NCBI RefSeq assembly: GCF_015694425.1
Contig: NZ_JADQDN010000004.1
Coordinates: forward strand, 1-64,000
Length of the DNA stretch: 64,000 bases
Origin: Microvirga terrestris
GTDB taxonomy: Bacteria > Pseudomonadota > Alphaproteobacteria > Rhizobiales > Beijerinckiaceae
Direction: 5' to 3'
In this document: piece by piece, positions 18,125 through 26,625 of the stretch
Position numbering within the stretch: the stretch's first letter is position 1
Layout: every line of letters starts with the position of its first letter
Program-made: the position numbers and the translations under genes
Notes under the pieces: generated by a model
Database searches by the model: none
What the model saw: the letters and a program-made list of their open reading frames with translations, nothing else
What the model was told of the DNA's origin: nothing

Positions 18125-18517
18125 TTATTTCTGCACCGGTGGCTGGATACGAACCCGGCCGTGGCTCGCCTCGCTAGGCTGAGCGGTGGCTTGATCGCCT
18201 TCCCATCCTTCGGCGCGCCAGACGGCCCGTTGTTCATCGAGGTCCAGTACTCCCTCCTGATCCAGAATGCTGACGATCTGGCCAACCTTGGCATCATCGC
18301 ATTTCACGATGACGACCGACCCGCCGCGCACGACACCCTCAACATAAGCATAGGCGTCCGAACGGGACACGCCGTCATCCTCCAGAAGAGGAGCCAGATT
18401 GTGTGGGGTCGACCAGATGTCGATCGCAGCTCTCGGAATACCGGCCTGCTCCAAACGATCTGCCGCAGCGATCGCATGTTGCTCAGTATGGAAGAGAGAA
18501 GTGACGATTTTGGTCAT
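18125..18517 (-). CDS. Hypothetical protein, general-stress-protein-17M-like N-terminal domain
   Basis: A 130-residue soluble protein starting MTKIVTSLFHTEQHAIAAAD. The ATG at 18517 has GGAG 9 nt upstream; a TTG six codons earlier is unlikely. The N-terminal ~80 residues (vtslFhteqhAiaAadrLeqaGip, then SDAYAYVEGVVRGGSVVIV) resemble the ferredoxin-like fold of heat-induced stress YflT/17M-type proteins. The C-terminal 40 residues are polar. A stress role is inferred from this resemblance only. Confidence 0.65.
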   Translation of the reverse strand: MTKIVTSLFHTEQHAIAAADRLEQAGIPRAAIDIWSTPHNLAPLLEDDGVSRSDAYAYVEGVVRGGSVVIVKCDDAKVGQIVSILDQEGVLDLDEQRAVWRAEGWEGDQATAQPSEASHGRVRIQPPVQK

Positions 18518-18671
18518 CGGGTCGATCTCCTGCAAGGCTGCGCGGCGTCGAACATACTTCCGAAGATTGAGGCAGAGAATGGTAAGACATCAGTCCCTCA
18601 ACTGGAACCGCCTTTTGGGATTAGCCAGACGCCCCCTTTCCTTGAAGAGCCAACTCAAGCCTGGGCCTGCG

Positions 18672-19730
18672 CTAGAGCGAAGCCACACTGTCTCGGATCA
18701 CCAATTCCGTATCAAGACGGATCCTTTTAGGTGATGAGCGTCCCTGTAGGAGATCGATCAGGGCCGATGCCGCGGCTTGCCCCAATTCCCGCCGCGGCTG
18801 ATGGATCGTCGTCAGCGATGGCTCGGCCACGGCGGCGAATTCGATATCATCAAACCCCGCGACCGAGATGTCGTCGGGCACTTTTAATCCGGCGGAGAAG
18901 AGCGTGCGCATGAGGCCAATGGCCATCTCGTCGCTGGTGCAGAACACGGCAGTCGGACGGGTGGATCGCGCGACGAGGTCCTGACCCGCCCTTACGCCCG
19001 CCTCGATCGTATAGTCACCCGGAATAATGAGAGCAGGATCGAACGGCAGACCTACGGCCTCCAATCCCTCCTTGAAGCCTAGGAAGCGCTCCCGCTCCAG
19101 GATGTTGTTCGCCGGTCCGCTCACATAGGCGATGCGCCGGTGCCCCAATGTGGCGAGATGCTGCGTCATGCGCGAGGCGGCAGCACGGTTGTCGATCTCG
19201 ATCTGCGGAATGTCGGCGCCCGGAATCGCCTCGCATAAAGCCACGAGCGGGATCCCGATCCGGGCAGGCTGCCCCTCCCCGCCCCGGCTTTGCCCGAACA
19301 GATGCCCGTTGAGCAGAATAGCGCCATCCACACGGCCTGCCGCCGTGAAGGCGGCGAAATGCGCCTCCTTCTCGGGCGAGCCGTCGAGATCGCTGATGAT
19401 CATCCCGTAGCCGGCCTCGAAGAGCGTCTCCTCGATGCCGCGCAGGATCTTGGAAAAAAAGGTGTTCGACAGGTCCGGCAGGACGACCAGCACCATGAAG
19501 GTCTTCTGCGACCGCAACGAACGGGCGGCAGGGTTGGGCACATAGCCGGTCTTCGCGATCGCTTCCAGAACCCGGGCGCGGGCTTCGGGAGATACCCGCT
19601 CCGGGTTGGCGAGCGCCCGACTCACGGTCGCGGTCGAGACATCGGCAAGACGGGCGACATCCTGGATTCGCGCGGCACGGATCCGCGTATCCTCCGGCTC
19701 AGCCCTGTCTTTGTGCCCCAACTCGTCCAT
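18672..19730 (-). CDS. LacI-family transcriptional repressor of the sugar operon
   Basis: A 352-residue regulator. The LacI helix-turn-helix is at about residues 20-45 (IQDVARLADVSTATVSRALA), followed by the hinge (NPAARSLRSQKT) and a periplasmic-binding-protein-like effector domain. The ATG at 19730 is preceded by GGGGGA; the frame extends to 19772, but that start has no ribosome site. It is divergent from the sugar ABC operon, with a perfect palindromic operator between them. It probably represses both directions until the transported sugar or a derivative binds. Confidence 0.93.
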   Translation of the reverse strand: MDELGHKDRAEPEDTRIRAARIQDVARLADVSTATVSRALANPERVSPEARARVLEAIAKTGYVPNPAARSLRSQKTFMVLVVLPDLSNTFFSKILRGIEETLFEAGYGMIISDLDGSPEKEAHFAAFTAAGRVDGAILLNGHLFGQSRGGEGQPARIGIPLVALCEAIPGADIPQIEIDNRAAASRMTQHLATLGHRRIAYVSGPANNILERERFLGFKEGLEAVGLPFDPALIIPGDYTIEAGVRAGQDLVARSTRPTAVFCTSDEMAIGLMRTLFSAGLKVPDDISVAGFDDIEFAAVAEPSLTTIHQPRRELGQAAASALIDLLQGRSSPKRIRLDTELVIRDSVASL

Positions 19731-19786
19731 GGTTATCCCCCGACTATGGTTCTGTTTGACAGATGCCATCATTTCGGTAAAGTTGC

Positions 19787-19802
19787 ATGTAATCGATTAC
19801 AT
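19787..19802. promoter_or_regulatory. LacI-type operator, perfect 16-bp palindrome
   Basis: ATGTAATCGATTACAT is a perfect palindrome with the central CG typical of LacI/PurR-family operators. It sits between the divergent regulator gene (start 19730) and the sugar operon. Its only sensible partner in the region is the adjacent LacI protein. Confidence 0.8.
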
Positions 19803-19833
19803 AGGGTTGTTGCAGAGCCGTTCGACAACCCTA
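19802..19833 (+). promoter_or_regulatory. Hairpin in the 5' leader of the sugar operon
   Basis: TAGGGTTGT (19802-19810) pairs with ACAACCCTA (19825-19833), a perfect 9-bp stem that begins directly after the operator. There is no T-tract after it. It may protect the mRNA 5' end or act with the mini-frame that follows. Confidence 0.4.
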
Positions 19834-19883
19834 CTTCAAAAAGGGTCCCGCCAGAGGAACAGTCGACAAGCAGGAGGAAACGA

Positions 19884-19910
19884 ATGACCGCTCCCGTTCC
19901 GTCCAGTTGA
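19884..19910 (+). CDS. Possible 8-residue leader peptide (MTAPVPSS)
   Basis: A complete AGGAGG lies 6-7 nt before ATG 19884, the best ribosome-binding site in this leader, yet the frame ends after only eight codons (TGA at 19908-19910). The ABC ATPase gene starts 24-78 nt further on. It may be a translated upstream frame that couples or tunes translation of the operon, or a relic of a displaced start. Confidence 0.35.
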   Translation: MTAPVPSS

Positions 19911-19987
19911 TCCGCATCCGGTAAAGACCTCTTGTGACCGCCTTCACGCAATCGAAGGCGAGCGATTTTGCTCATCCGGAGCAGGTG

Positions 19988-21508
19988 ATGGATTCCGTTC
20001 TTCGCGCAGAGAACATCTCGAAATCCTTCGGACCGATTGAGGTCCTGAGCGGCATTTCGCTGGATCTGAGGCCAGGCGAGGTTCATGCCGTCATCGGCGA
20101 GAACGGGGCCGGCAAATCGACCCTTATGCGCATCCTGTCGGGCCATCTTCCGCCCACGAAGGGACGCCTGCACCTCAACGGCCATCCGATTACCTTTTCG
20201 GATCCGGTGGACGCCGAAGCTCACGGCATCGTTCTGGTGCACCAGGAGATTCTGCTCGCTCCCGATCTGACCGTTGCGCAGAACCTCTTCCTGGGGCGTG
20301 AGATCAAGCGCTTCGGCTTCGTGGACGACAAGGCCATGCGAGAGCGGGCGCACTCCATCCTGCAAGAGCTCGGCACCAATATCGATCCCGACCGCGAGGT
20401 CCGCCACCTCTCCATCGCCGACCGGCAGCTGGTCCAGATCGCCCGCGCGCTTCTCGTGCCGCACAAGGTGGTCGCCTTCGACGAGCCGACCGCCGTTCTG
20501 ACGCCCATTGAGGCCGAAAGCCTGTTCGAGATCATCCGCAAGCTGCGGGCCCAGGGCGTGGCGGTGCTGTATATCTCCCATCGCCTCAACGAGGTGAAGG
20601 CGGTGGCCGACCGCGTGACGGTTCTGCGCGACGGGCGTCATGTTGCAACCCGCGACATCGAAGGGCTTGAGCCTCTTGAGATGGCCCGCCTCATGGTCGG
20701 CCGCGATATGTCCAAGCTCTATCCCGAGAAGCCCGCGACCGCCTCCGAGCAGACGGTTCTGACTGTTCGCGACATGGCCGTGCCGGGCTTTGTGGAAAAT
20801 GCGTCCTTGACCCTGCACCGCGGCGAGATCCTGGGCTTCGGCGGCCTGATCGGCGCCGGCCGCACCGAACTTTTTGAGGCTCTGGTGGGCCTGCGCCCCG
20901 GCCACGGCGCCATCACCCTCGACGGCGGACAAGTTCACTTCCGCGATGCGCGGGAGGCCATGGCGGCCGGGATCGTGTACCTTTCCGAGGATCGGAAGGG
21001 CAAAGGCCTGCTGCTGCAGCAGAATCTTCGGATCAACCTTTCCCTGGCCGCTCTCGACAAGTTCACCCGCGGCTCGTTCATCGACATAGCCGCCGAGGAG
21101 ACGGCGCTTGACGGGGCGATCAAGGATTTCGACATCCGCACCCGCAGCCGCGACCTGCTGGCGGGCCAGCTCTCGGGCGGCAATCAGCAGAAGCTCCTGC
21201 TTGCCAAGATGATGCTGCTGGAGCCGCGCATCGTCATCATCGACGAGCCGACACGGGGCGTCGACATCGGCACCAAGGAACAGATCTACCGCTTCATCGC
21301 GTCGCTCGCGGCGGAGGGCAAGGCCGTTGTCGTCATCTCCTCCGAGATGCAGGAACTGATTGGCCTCTGCCACCGGGTCGTCGTGATGCGCAACGGCCGC
21401 GTTGCCGGCGAGGTCGCGCAGTCCGATCTGTCGGAAGACGCTATCGTTTATCTCGCCACAGGCGTTCACGAGGAAAGGGCGGCGGAAATCGCCGCTGGCC
21501 ACGCATGA
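19988..21508 (+). CDS. Sugar ABC transporter ATP-binding protein (RbsA/MglA type)
   Basis: About 506 residues with two ABC domains in tandem, the architecture of ribose/galactose-type importers. The first domain has Walker A GENGAGKST, Walker B VVAFDEPTAV and H-loop ISHRL. The second has Walker A-like GLIGAGRTE, signature LSGGNQQK and Walker B IVIIDEPTRGVDIG. The ATG at 19988 (MDSVLRAENISKSFG) is preceded by GGAG and matches the family N-terminus; a GTG at 19934 is an in-frame alternative. The stop overlaps the permease start by 4 bp. Confidence 0.93.
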   Translation: MDSVLRAENISKSFGPIEVLSGISLDLRPGEVHAVIGENGAGKSTLMRILSGHLPPTKGRLHLNGHPITFSDPVDAEAHGIVLVHQEILLAPDLTVAQNLFLGREIKRFGFVDDKAMRERAHSILQELGTNIDPDREVRHLSIADRQLVQIARALLVPHKVVAFDEPTAVLTPIEAESLFEIIRKLRAQGVAVLYISHRLNEVKAVADRVTVLRDGRHVATRDIEGLEPLEMARLMVGRDMSKLYPEKPATASEQTVLTVRDMAVPGFVENASLTLHRGEILGFGGLIGAGRTELFEALVGLRPGHGAITLDGGQVHFRDAREAMAAGIVYLSEDRKGKGLLLQQNLRINLSLAALDKFTRGSFIDIAAEETALDGAIKDFDIRTRSRDLLAGQLSGGNQQKLLLAKMMLLEPRIVIIDEPTRGVDIGTKEQIYRFIASLAAEGKAVVVISSEMQELIGLCHRVVVMRNGRVAGEVAQSDLSEDAIVYLATGVHEERAAEIAAGHA

Positions 21509-22503
21509 CCGAAACCGTGCTTCCCACCCGCGCCGAAAAGCGCAAGTTCAAGATGGACATGCGGGCACTCTCGCCCTTCATTGCGCTGATCGTTCTGATC
21601 ATCGCAGGGGCGCTGATCAATCCCGACTTCCTGACCGCCTCGAACCTGCTCAACGTAGTGACGCGCTCGGCCTTCATCGCCATCATCGCGGTGGGCGCCA
21701 CCTTCGTCATCGCCAGCGGCGGCCTCGACCTGTCGGTCGGCTCCATGGCGGCTTTGACGGCAGGCGTCATGATCCTGACCTTGAATTCGCAAGGCAGTGC
21801 CGACATGGGCACCCTGGCGCTGGGGATGCTGGCGGCCATTGCCCTGAGTGCTGCCTGCGGGCTGGCGAACGGCCTCATCGTGACCTTCGGGCGCATCGAG
21901 CCCTTCATCGTGACTCTCGGCACCATGGGGATCTTCCGCTCCCTCGTGATCTGGCTGGCCGCCGGCGGCACCATCACCATACGTAACCTGGAACTGCGTG
22001 AACTCTACCGACCCGTTTATTTCGGCAGCGTTTTCGGCATTCCGGTCCCGATTATCGCCTTTCTCGCGGTGGCGAGCATCGGCGCATTGATTCTCTACCG
22101 AACCTCTTTCGGCCGTCACGTGGTGGCGCTCGGCTCCAATGAGGATGTCGCCCGCTATTCCGGGGTGCCGATCTGGCGTGTGCGGACGCTGACTTACATC
22201 ATCCAGGGCATCTGCGTAGGCATCGCCGTGCTGGTCTATGTGCCGCGCCTCGGCTCCGCCACCCCGACCACAGGCCTGTTGTGGGAACTGCAGGCCATCA
22301 CCGCCGTGGTGATCGGCGGCACGGCGCTGAAGGGCGGCATCGGCCGCGTCTGGGGCACCGTCGTCGGCGCGGTGATCCTCGAACTCGTCGCCAACATCAT
22401 GGTGCTGTCGAACTTCGTCTCCGAGTTTCTCGTGGGCGCGGTTCAGGGCGCCATCATCATTATCGCCATGCTCGTGCAGCGGTCAGTCCACCGCGGGCGA
22501 TGA
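21505..22503 (+). CDS. Sugar ABC transporter permease (RbsC type)
   Basis: A 332-residue membrane protein with about eight to ten helices, of the branched-chain/ribose permease family. Recognisable are IASGGLDLSVGSMAALTAGV and the C-terminal GGTALKGGIGRVWGTVVGAV, close to RbsC. It is translated from an ATG overlapping the stop of the ATPase gene. A single permease presumably forms a homodimer, as in ribose importers. Confidence 0.93.
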   Translation: MTETVLPTRAEKRKFKMDMRALSPFIALIVLIIAGALINPDFLTASNLLNVVTRSAFIAIIAVGATFVIASGGLDLSVGSMAALTAGVMILTLNSQGSADMGTLALGMLAAIALSAACGLANGLIVTFGRIEPFIVTLGTMGIFRSLVIWLAAGGTITIRNLELRELYRPVYFGSVFGIPVPIIAFLAVASIGALILYRTSFGRHVVALGSNEDVARYSGVPIWRVRTLTYIIQGICVGIAVLVYVPRLGSATPTTGLLWELQAITAVVIGGTALKGGIGRVWGTVVGAVILELVANIMVLSNFVSEFLVGAVQGAIIIIAMLVQRSVHRGR

Positions 22504-22572
22504 AACCGGGCTTAAGCCCACCGGACACAAGGACAAAGGGCTTAGAAGACCAACCCTCCAGGGAGGAATGAG

Positions 22573-23523
22573 ATGAAAGCAACGGTACTGAAGATCGCCA
22601 TGGCGGCAGGCCTCATGGCCGGCGTCGCCACCGGCGCGGTGGCCCAGCAGAAGAATGTCACGATCGGCGTTTCGATCCCGGCCGCTACACACGGCTGGAC
22701 CGGCGGCGCCGTGTATCATGCGCAAGAAACCGCCAAGGCGCTCGAGAAGATGCATCCTGGCCTCAAGGTGATCGTCAAGACGTCTCCGGACGGCGCTTCG
22801 CAGGCGAACGCTCTCGACGATCTCACCGCCCAGAAGATCGACGCGCTCGTGGTGCTGCCCTTCAATTCCGACGAGCTGACGGATCCCGTCAGGCAGGTGA
22901 AGAACAAGGGCGTCCTCGTCACCGTCATCGACCGTGGTCTGAAGGATCCGTCGATCCAGGACATCTATGTGGCAGGTGACAATCCAGGCTTTGGCCGAAT
23001 TGCCGGCAAGTACTTTGCCGACACCCTGAAGCAGGGCAACATCGTCGTGCTGCGCGGCATCCCGACCGTGCTCGACGACGAGCGCGTGACGAACTTCGAG
23101 AAGGCCATCCAGGGCTCGGGCGTCAAGATCCTCGACCGGCAATACGCCAATTGGAACCGCGACGATGCCTTCAAGGTGATGCAGGACTTCCTTTCCAAGC
23201 ATCAGAAGATCGATGCGGTGTGGGCTGCGGACGACGACATGGCGCTCGGCGTTCTCGAAGCCATCCGTCAGGCCAAGCGTGACGACATCAAGTTCGTGGT
23301 CGGCGGTGCCGGCATGAAGGAAATGGTCAAGCGGGTCATGGATGGCGACAAGATGATCCCGGTCGATGTCACTTATCCGCCGGCTCTGGTCGCAACGGCC
23401 ATGCATGTGACGGCTGCGAACTTCTACTCGAACGCCCCGATGCGCGGCACCTTCGTGCTGAATGCGCAGCTCATCACCAAGGACAACGCCAAGGATCACT
23501 ACTTCCCGAACTCTCCGTTCTAA
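22573..23523 (+). CDS. Sugar ABC transporter periplasmic binding protein (RbsB-like)
   Basis: A 316-residue periplasmic-binding protein with a signal peptide (MKATVLKIAMAAGLMAGVAT, cleavage near GAVAQ). The mature start KNVTIGVSIPAATHGWTGG and the hinge region VDVTYPPALVATAMH fit the type I sugar-binding fold. AGGA lies just before the ATG. It follows the permease by 69 bp and is followed by a strong hairpin, which would favour high expression of the binding protein. The sugar is not identified. Confidence 0.93.
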   Translation: MKATVLKIAMAAGLMAGVATGAVAQQKNVTIGVSIPAATHGWTGGAVYHAQETAKALEKMHPGLKVIVKTSPDGASQANALDDLTAQKIDALVVLPFNSDELTDPVRQVKNKGVLVTVIDRGLKDPSIQDIYVAGDNPGFGRIAGKYFADTLKQGNIVVLRGIPTVLDDERVTNFEKAIQGSGVKILDRQYANWNRDDAFKVMQDFLSKHQKIDAVWAADDDMALGVLEAIRQAKRDDIKFVVGGAGMKEMVKRVMDGDKMIPVDVTYPPALVATAMHVTAANFYSNAPMRGTFVLNAQLITKDNAKDHYFPNSPF

Positions 23524-23534
23524 GCGGCGTCGCT

Positions 23535-23562
23535 CTCGCCCCTTCCTCTAGGAAGGGGCGAG
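23535..23562 (+). promoter_or_regulatory. Intercistronic hairpin after the binding-protein gene
   Basis: A perfect 13-bp inverted repeat (CTCGCCCCTTCCT/AGGAAGGGGCGAG) with a 2-nt centre lies 12 bp after the binding-protein stop. There is no T-tract. Such structures typically protect the upstream binding-protein mRNA from 3' exonucleases and lower expression of downstream genes. Confidence 0.65.
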
Positions 23563-23636
23563 GCAACGGCAAGCTGCTCAACATTCGGGCGGCTTCCCCT
23601 TGCCGGCTTTTCCCACGCCATCTCGGGAGTTCACCC

Positions 23637-24698
23637 ATGAAGACCATGAAGGGCCCCGGCCTTTTCCTTGCGCAGTTCGCAGGCGACGAGGCTCCGTTCA
23701 ACTCGCTCGACGCGATCTGCCGCTGGGCGGCCTCCCTCGGCTATAAGGGCGTGCAGATCCCCACCTGGGATGCGCGCCTCATCGACCTGAAGAAGGCGGC
23801 GGAGTCGCAAACCTATTGCGACGAGATCTTAGGGCTGGTGCGCTCCCATGGTCTGGAAATCACGGAACTCTCCACTCACCTGCAGGGCCAGCTCGTGGCG
23901 GTTCATCCGGCATTCGACGAAGCCTTCGACGGGTTTGCAGCTCCCGAAGTCAGGGGCAACCCGAAGGCGCGTCAGGAATGGGCCGTCAACCAGATGCTGA
24001 TGGCGGCAAAAGCCTCGAAGCGTCTGGGCCTGACTGTCAGCGTGTCGTTCTCTGGGGCGCTTGCCTGGCCCTTCATGTATCCATGGCCGCAGCGCCCAGC
24101 CGGCTTGGTCGAGACTGCCTTCGAGGAACTGGGACGGCGCTGGCGGCCAATTCTTGACGCCTATGAGGAAGCGGGCTGCGACGTGGCCTACGAGATTCAC
24201 CCCGGCGAGGACATTCACGACGGCGCCACCTTCGAGCGCTTCGTCGATGCGGTCGGCGGCCATGCGCGGGCCTGCATCAATTACGACCCGAGCCACTTCC
24301 TGCTGCAGCAGCTCGACTACGTCGCCTTCATCGATCTCTATCACGAGCGCATCAAGGCATTCCATGCCAAGGACGCGGAGTTCAACCCGTCCGGTCGCAT
24401 CGGCGTCTATGGGGGTTATGAGAGCTGGATCAACCGTGCCGGCCGCTTCCGCTCGCTCGGCGACGGGCAGGTGGATTTCGGCTCGATCTTCTCCAAGCTT
24501 GCTCAATACGACTACGATTCCTGGGCCGTGCTGGAATGGGAATGCGCGCTCAAGCATCCAGAAGATGGCGCCCGGGAAGGCGCCGAGTTCATCAAGGCGC
24601 ATATCATCCGCGTCACGGAAAAAGCCTTTGACGACTTCGCCGCCGGCGGAACGGACGAGGCGGCGAACCGCCGGATGCTCGGCATCGCTCAAGCATAA
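23637..24698 (+). CDS. Sugar phosphate isomerase/epimerase (xylose isomerase-like TIM barrel)
   Basis: A 353-residue AP-endonuclease-2/xylose-isomerase-type TIM barrel enzyme. Metal-ligand and active-site segments are visible in order: YEIHPGEDIH, INYDPSHF, IKAFHAKDAEF and a C-terminal AVLEWECAL. GGGAG precedes the ATG. Its place between an ABC sugar importer and a Gfo/Idh dehydrogenase indicates intracellular conversion of the imported sugar or cyclitol. The exact reaction is not predictable. Confidence 0.9.
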   Translation: MKTMKGPGLFLAQFAGDEAPFNSLDAICRWAASLGYKGVQIPTWDARLIDLKKAAESQTYCDEILGLVRSHGLEITELSTHLQGQLVAVHPAFDEAFDGFAAPEVRGNPKARQEWAVNQMLMAAKASKRLGLTVSVSFSGALAWPFMYPWPQRPAGLVETAFEELGRRWRPILDAYEEAGCDVAYEIHPGEDIHDGATFERFVDAVGGHARACINYDPSHFLLQQLDYVAFIDLYHERIKAFHAKDAEFNPSGRIGVYGGYESWINRAGRFRSLGDGQVDFGSIFSKLAQYDYDSWAVLEWECALKHPEDGAREGAEFIKAHIIRVTEKAFDDFAAGGTDEAANRRMLGIAQA

Positions 24699-24716
24699 TC
24701 TATCAGGGGCACGTTC

Positions 24717-25892
24717 ATGACGATTGCAGGATCTCCGGATCAGAAGGTGAACCGCCGCTTGCGCCTCGGCATGGTCGGCGGCGGGCGTGGCGCCTTCATC
24801 GGCGCGGTGCACCGCATCGCCGCCCGCATCGACGACCGTTGGGAGCTGGTGGCGGGCGCGCTCTCGTCCGATCCGGAGCGCGCCAAGGCTTCCGGCGAGG
24901 ATCTGCTCCTGAAGCCCGACCGTATTTATGGCGACTTCAACGAGATGGCGCGCCGCGAGCGGCGGCTGAAGGACGGCATCGACGCGGTGGCCATCGTGAC
25001 GCCGAACCACGCCCATGCTGCCGCAGCCCGTGCGTTTTTGAAAGCCGGCATCCATGTGATCTGCGACAAGCCGCTCACGACGACGCGGCGCGAGGCCGAT
25101 CAGCTCGCCAAGCTTGCCCGCGAGTCGGGCCTCATCTTCGCGGTGACGCACAACTACACCGGCTACCCGCTCGTGAGGCAGGCGCGCGCCATGATCCAGG
25201 CGGGGGAACTGGGCGCCATTCGCGTCGTACAGGTGGAATACGCGCAGGATTGGCTTGCCACCCGCATGGAAGAGACCGGCAGCAAGCAGGCCGAATGGCG
25301 CACGGACCCGGCGCGCTCGGGGCCAGCGGGCGCCGTGGGCGACATCGGAACGCATGCCTTCAATCTCGCCGAGTTCATCGTGAGCGACGAGGTCGCGTCC
25401 CTCTCGGCGGAGCTTCACACCTTCGTGGAGGGCCGCAGACTGGACGACAATGCCCACATGATGCTGCGCTTCGCGTCCGGCGCGAAAGGCATGCTCTGGT
25501 GCAGCCAGGTGGCAGCCGGCCTTGAGAACGGTCTTAAGATCCGCGTCTATGGCGAGAAGGCAGGCCTGGAGTGGCATCAGGAGAACCCAAATTATCTCAC
25601 CTTCTCAGCCTTAGGCGAGCCGCCCCGCACCATCCGCCGCAATGGCTATGGCGCCGACGAGACCTCCCGCGCCGCATCGCGCATCCCGGGCGGGCATCCG
25701 GAGGGCTATCTTGAGGGTTTCGCTCAACTCTACACGGATGTGGCCGAGCAGATTACGGCACGCATCGAGAAGCGCGAGCCCAATCCCTTCTCGCTTCAAG
25801 TCCCCACGGTCGATCATGGCGTGCGCGGCGTGCGCTTCATCGAAGCGGCGGTGCGCTCCTCGCAGCGCAAGGCAGCCTGGGTGGATCTGTAA
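24717..25892 (+). CDS. Gfo/Idh/MocA-family NAD(P)-dependent oxidoreductase
   Basis: A 391-residue dehydrogenase. A Rossmann nucleotide-binding start ([18 protein letters not shown]) is followed by the family motif CDKPLTT near residue 118, with the catalytic Lys, and the substrate-domain signature [13 protein letters not shown]. It is 18 bp downstream of the isomerase and ends the operon. It probably oxidises a sugar or cyclitol hydroxyl, paired with the isomerase, as in inositol-like or rare-sugar pathways. Confidence 0.92.
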   Translation: MTIAGSPDQKVNRRLRLGMVGGGRGAFIGAVHRIAARIDDRWELVAGALSSDPERAKASGEDLLLKPDRIYGDFNEMARRERRLKDGIDAVAIVTPNHAHAAAARAFLKAGIHVICDKPLTTTRREADQLAKLARESGLIFAVTHNYTGYPLVRQARAMIQAGELGAIRVVQVEYAQDWLATRMEETGSKQAEWRTDPARSGPAGAVGDIGTHAFNLAEFIVSDEVASLSAELHTFVEGRRLDDNAHMMLRFASGAKGMLWCSQVAAGLENGLKIRVYGEKAGLEWHQENPNYLTFSALGEPPRTIRRNGYGADETSRAASRIPGGHPEGYLEGFAQLYTDVAEQITARIEKREPNPFSLQVPTVDHGVRGVRFIEAAVRSSQRKAAWVDL

Positions 25893-25912
25893 AGCGGCCG
25901 ATCACGAAAGAA

Positions 25913-25939
25913 GCCCTGCCGGAGCCGCTTCGGCAGGGC
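25913..25939 (+). terminator. Hairpin ending the sugar operon
   Basis: GCCCTGCCG pairs with CGGCAGGGC across a 9-nt loop, 20 bp after the last stop codon of the operon. It lacks a T-tract, so termination by this element alone is uncertain. Confidence 0.5.
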
Positions 25940-26019
25940 AATCGGCGCAGGTGTCTTGAAATCGCTTCCGCAATCATGACGTATAGGGCGACCACGCCCG
26001 GCGGAACCGACGATACCAG

Positions 26020-26427
26020 ATGGCCCATACGCATCACCACAGCATCGACGACCTGAACGAGACCCAGAAGCGGGTTCATCGGATTTTGTGCTCCGCCCAG
26101 AACCCGCTCTCGGCCTATGACGTCCTCGACAAGATGCGCGGCAAGGGAGCGGTCACGCCGCCGACGGTCTACCGGTCTCTGGACAAGCTCATCGAGAAGG
26201 GTCTCGCCCATAGGCTCGAGAGCCTGAACGCCTACGTCGCCTGCAAGCATCCCCATGACCATCAGGATATGGCAGCCTTTGCGATCTGCGAGAACTGCGG
26301 TCTGGTCAAGGAATTTACCGACCCGCATATCAGCGAGCGCCTGTCCCACTGGAGCGACGATCACGCGTTCTCGGCCAAGAAGGTGACGGTCGAGATCCGG
26401 GGACTTTGCGAGACCTGCGCCAAATAA
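26020..26427 (+). CDS. zur: Fur-family zinc uptake regulator Zur
   Basis: A 135-residue Fur-family repressor. The winged helix lies at ~10-75 (TPPTVYRSLDKLIEKGLAHR). The structural zinc site is complete, with CENC and CETC pairs in the C-terminal domain, and a His-rich start (MAHTHHH) plus the HPHDHQD segment give further ligands. The CxxC arrangement and the sequence ACKHPHDHQD fit Zur better than Fur, PerR or Irr. It likely represses zinc import genes, none of which are in the window. Confidence 0.85.
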   Translation: MAHTHHHSIDDLNETQKRVHRILCSAQNPLSAYDVLDKMRGKGAVTPPTVYRSLDKLIEKGLAHRLESLNAYVACKHPHDHQDMAAFAICENCGLVKEFTDPHISERLSHWSDDHAFSAKKVTVEIRGLCETCAK

Positions 26428-26459
26428 TCTTCGGCCTGGAACCTTAGCAAGTACAACAC

Positions 26460-26472
26460 GTTATTACATAAT
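26460..26472. promoter_or_regulatory. Possible Zur box
   Basis: GTTAT-TAC-ATAAT is one base from the alphaproteobacterial Zur-box pattern GTTAT-N3-ATAAC. It lies just after zur and about 155 bp upstream of the second Fur-family gene. It could serve autoregulation or control of the downstream gene. Confidence 0.35.
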
Positions 26473-26581
26473 ATTTCGCTCACAAGTTGGATGCTTGACG
26501 GCTGTCCTCTGCCTTCCGTTGAGGAAAAAATGTAATTCTGGCCCCTTTCGCAACGATAGCACATTGTCAAAGCCACATTTT

Positions 26582-26601
26582 ACCTATATGAATGTATAGG
26601 T
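26582..26601. promoter_or_regulatory. Inverted repeat upstream of the second Fur-family gene
   Basis: ACCTATA and TATAGGT (perfect 7-bp arms, 6-bp spacer) end 24 bp before the start codon of the Fur-like gene. The placement suggests an operator overlapping the transcript start, most simply for autoregulation. Confidence 0.45.
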
Positions 26602-26625
26602 TCCGTAATAACAGGAGTGTGGCTC

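Noticed and set aside
19769..21502. 577-codon minus-strand frame
   Set aside because: Antisense shadow of the sugar ABC ATPase gene, which has complete Walker and signature motifs on the plus strand.
23829..25577. 582-codon minus-strand frame spanning two genes
   Set aside because: Antisense to the isomerase and Gfo/Idh genes; a product of high GC at third positions.
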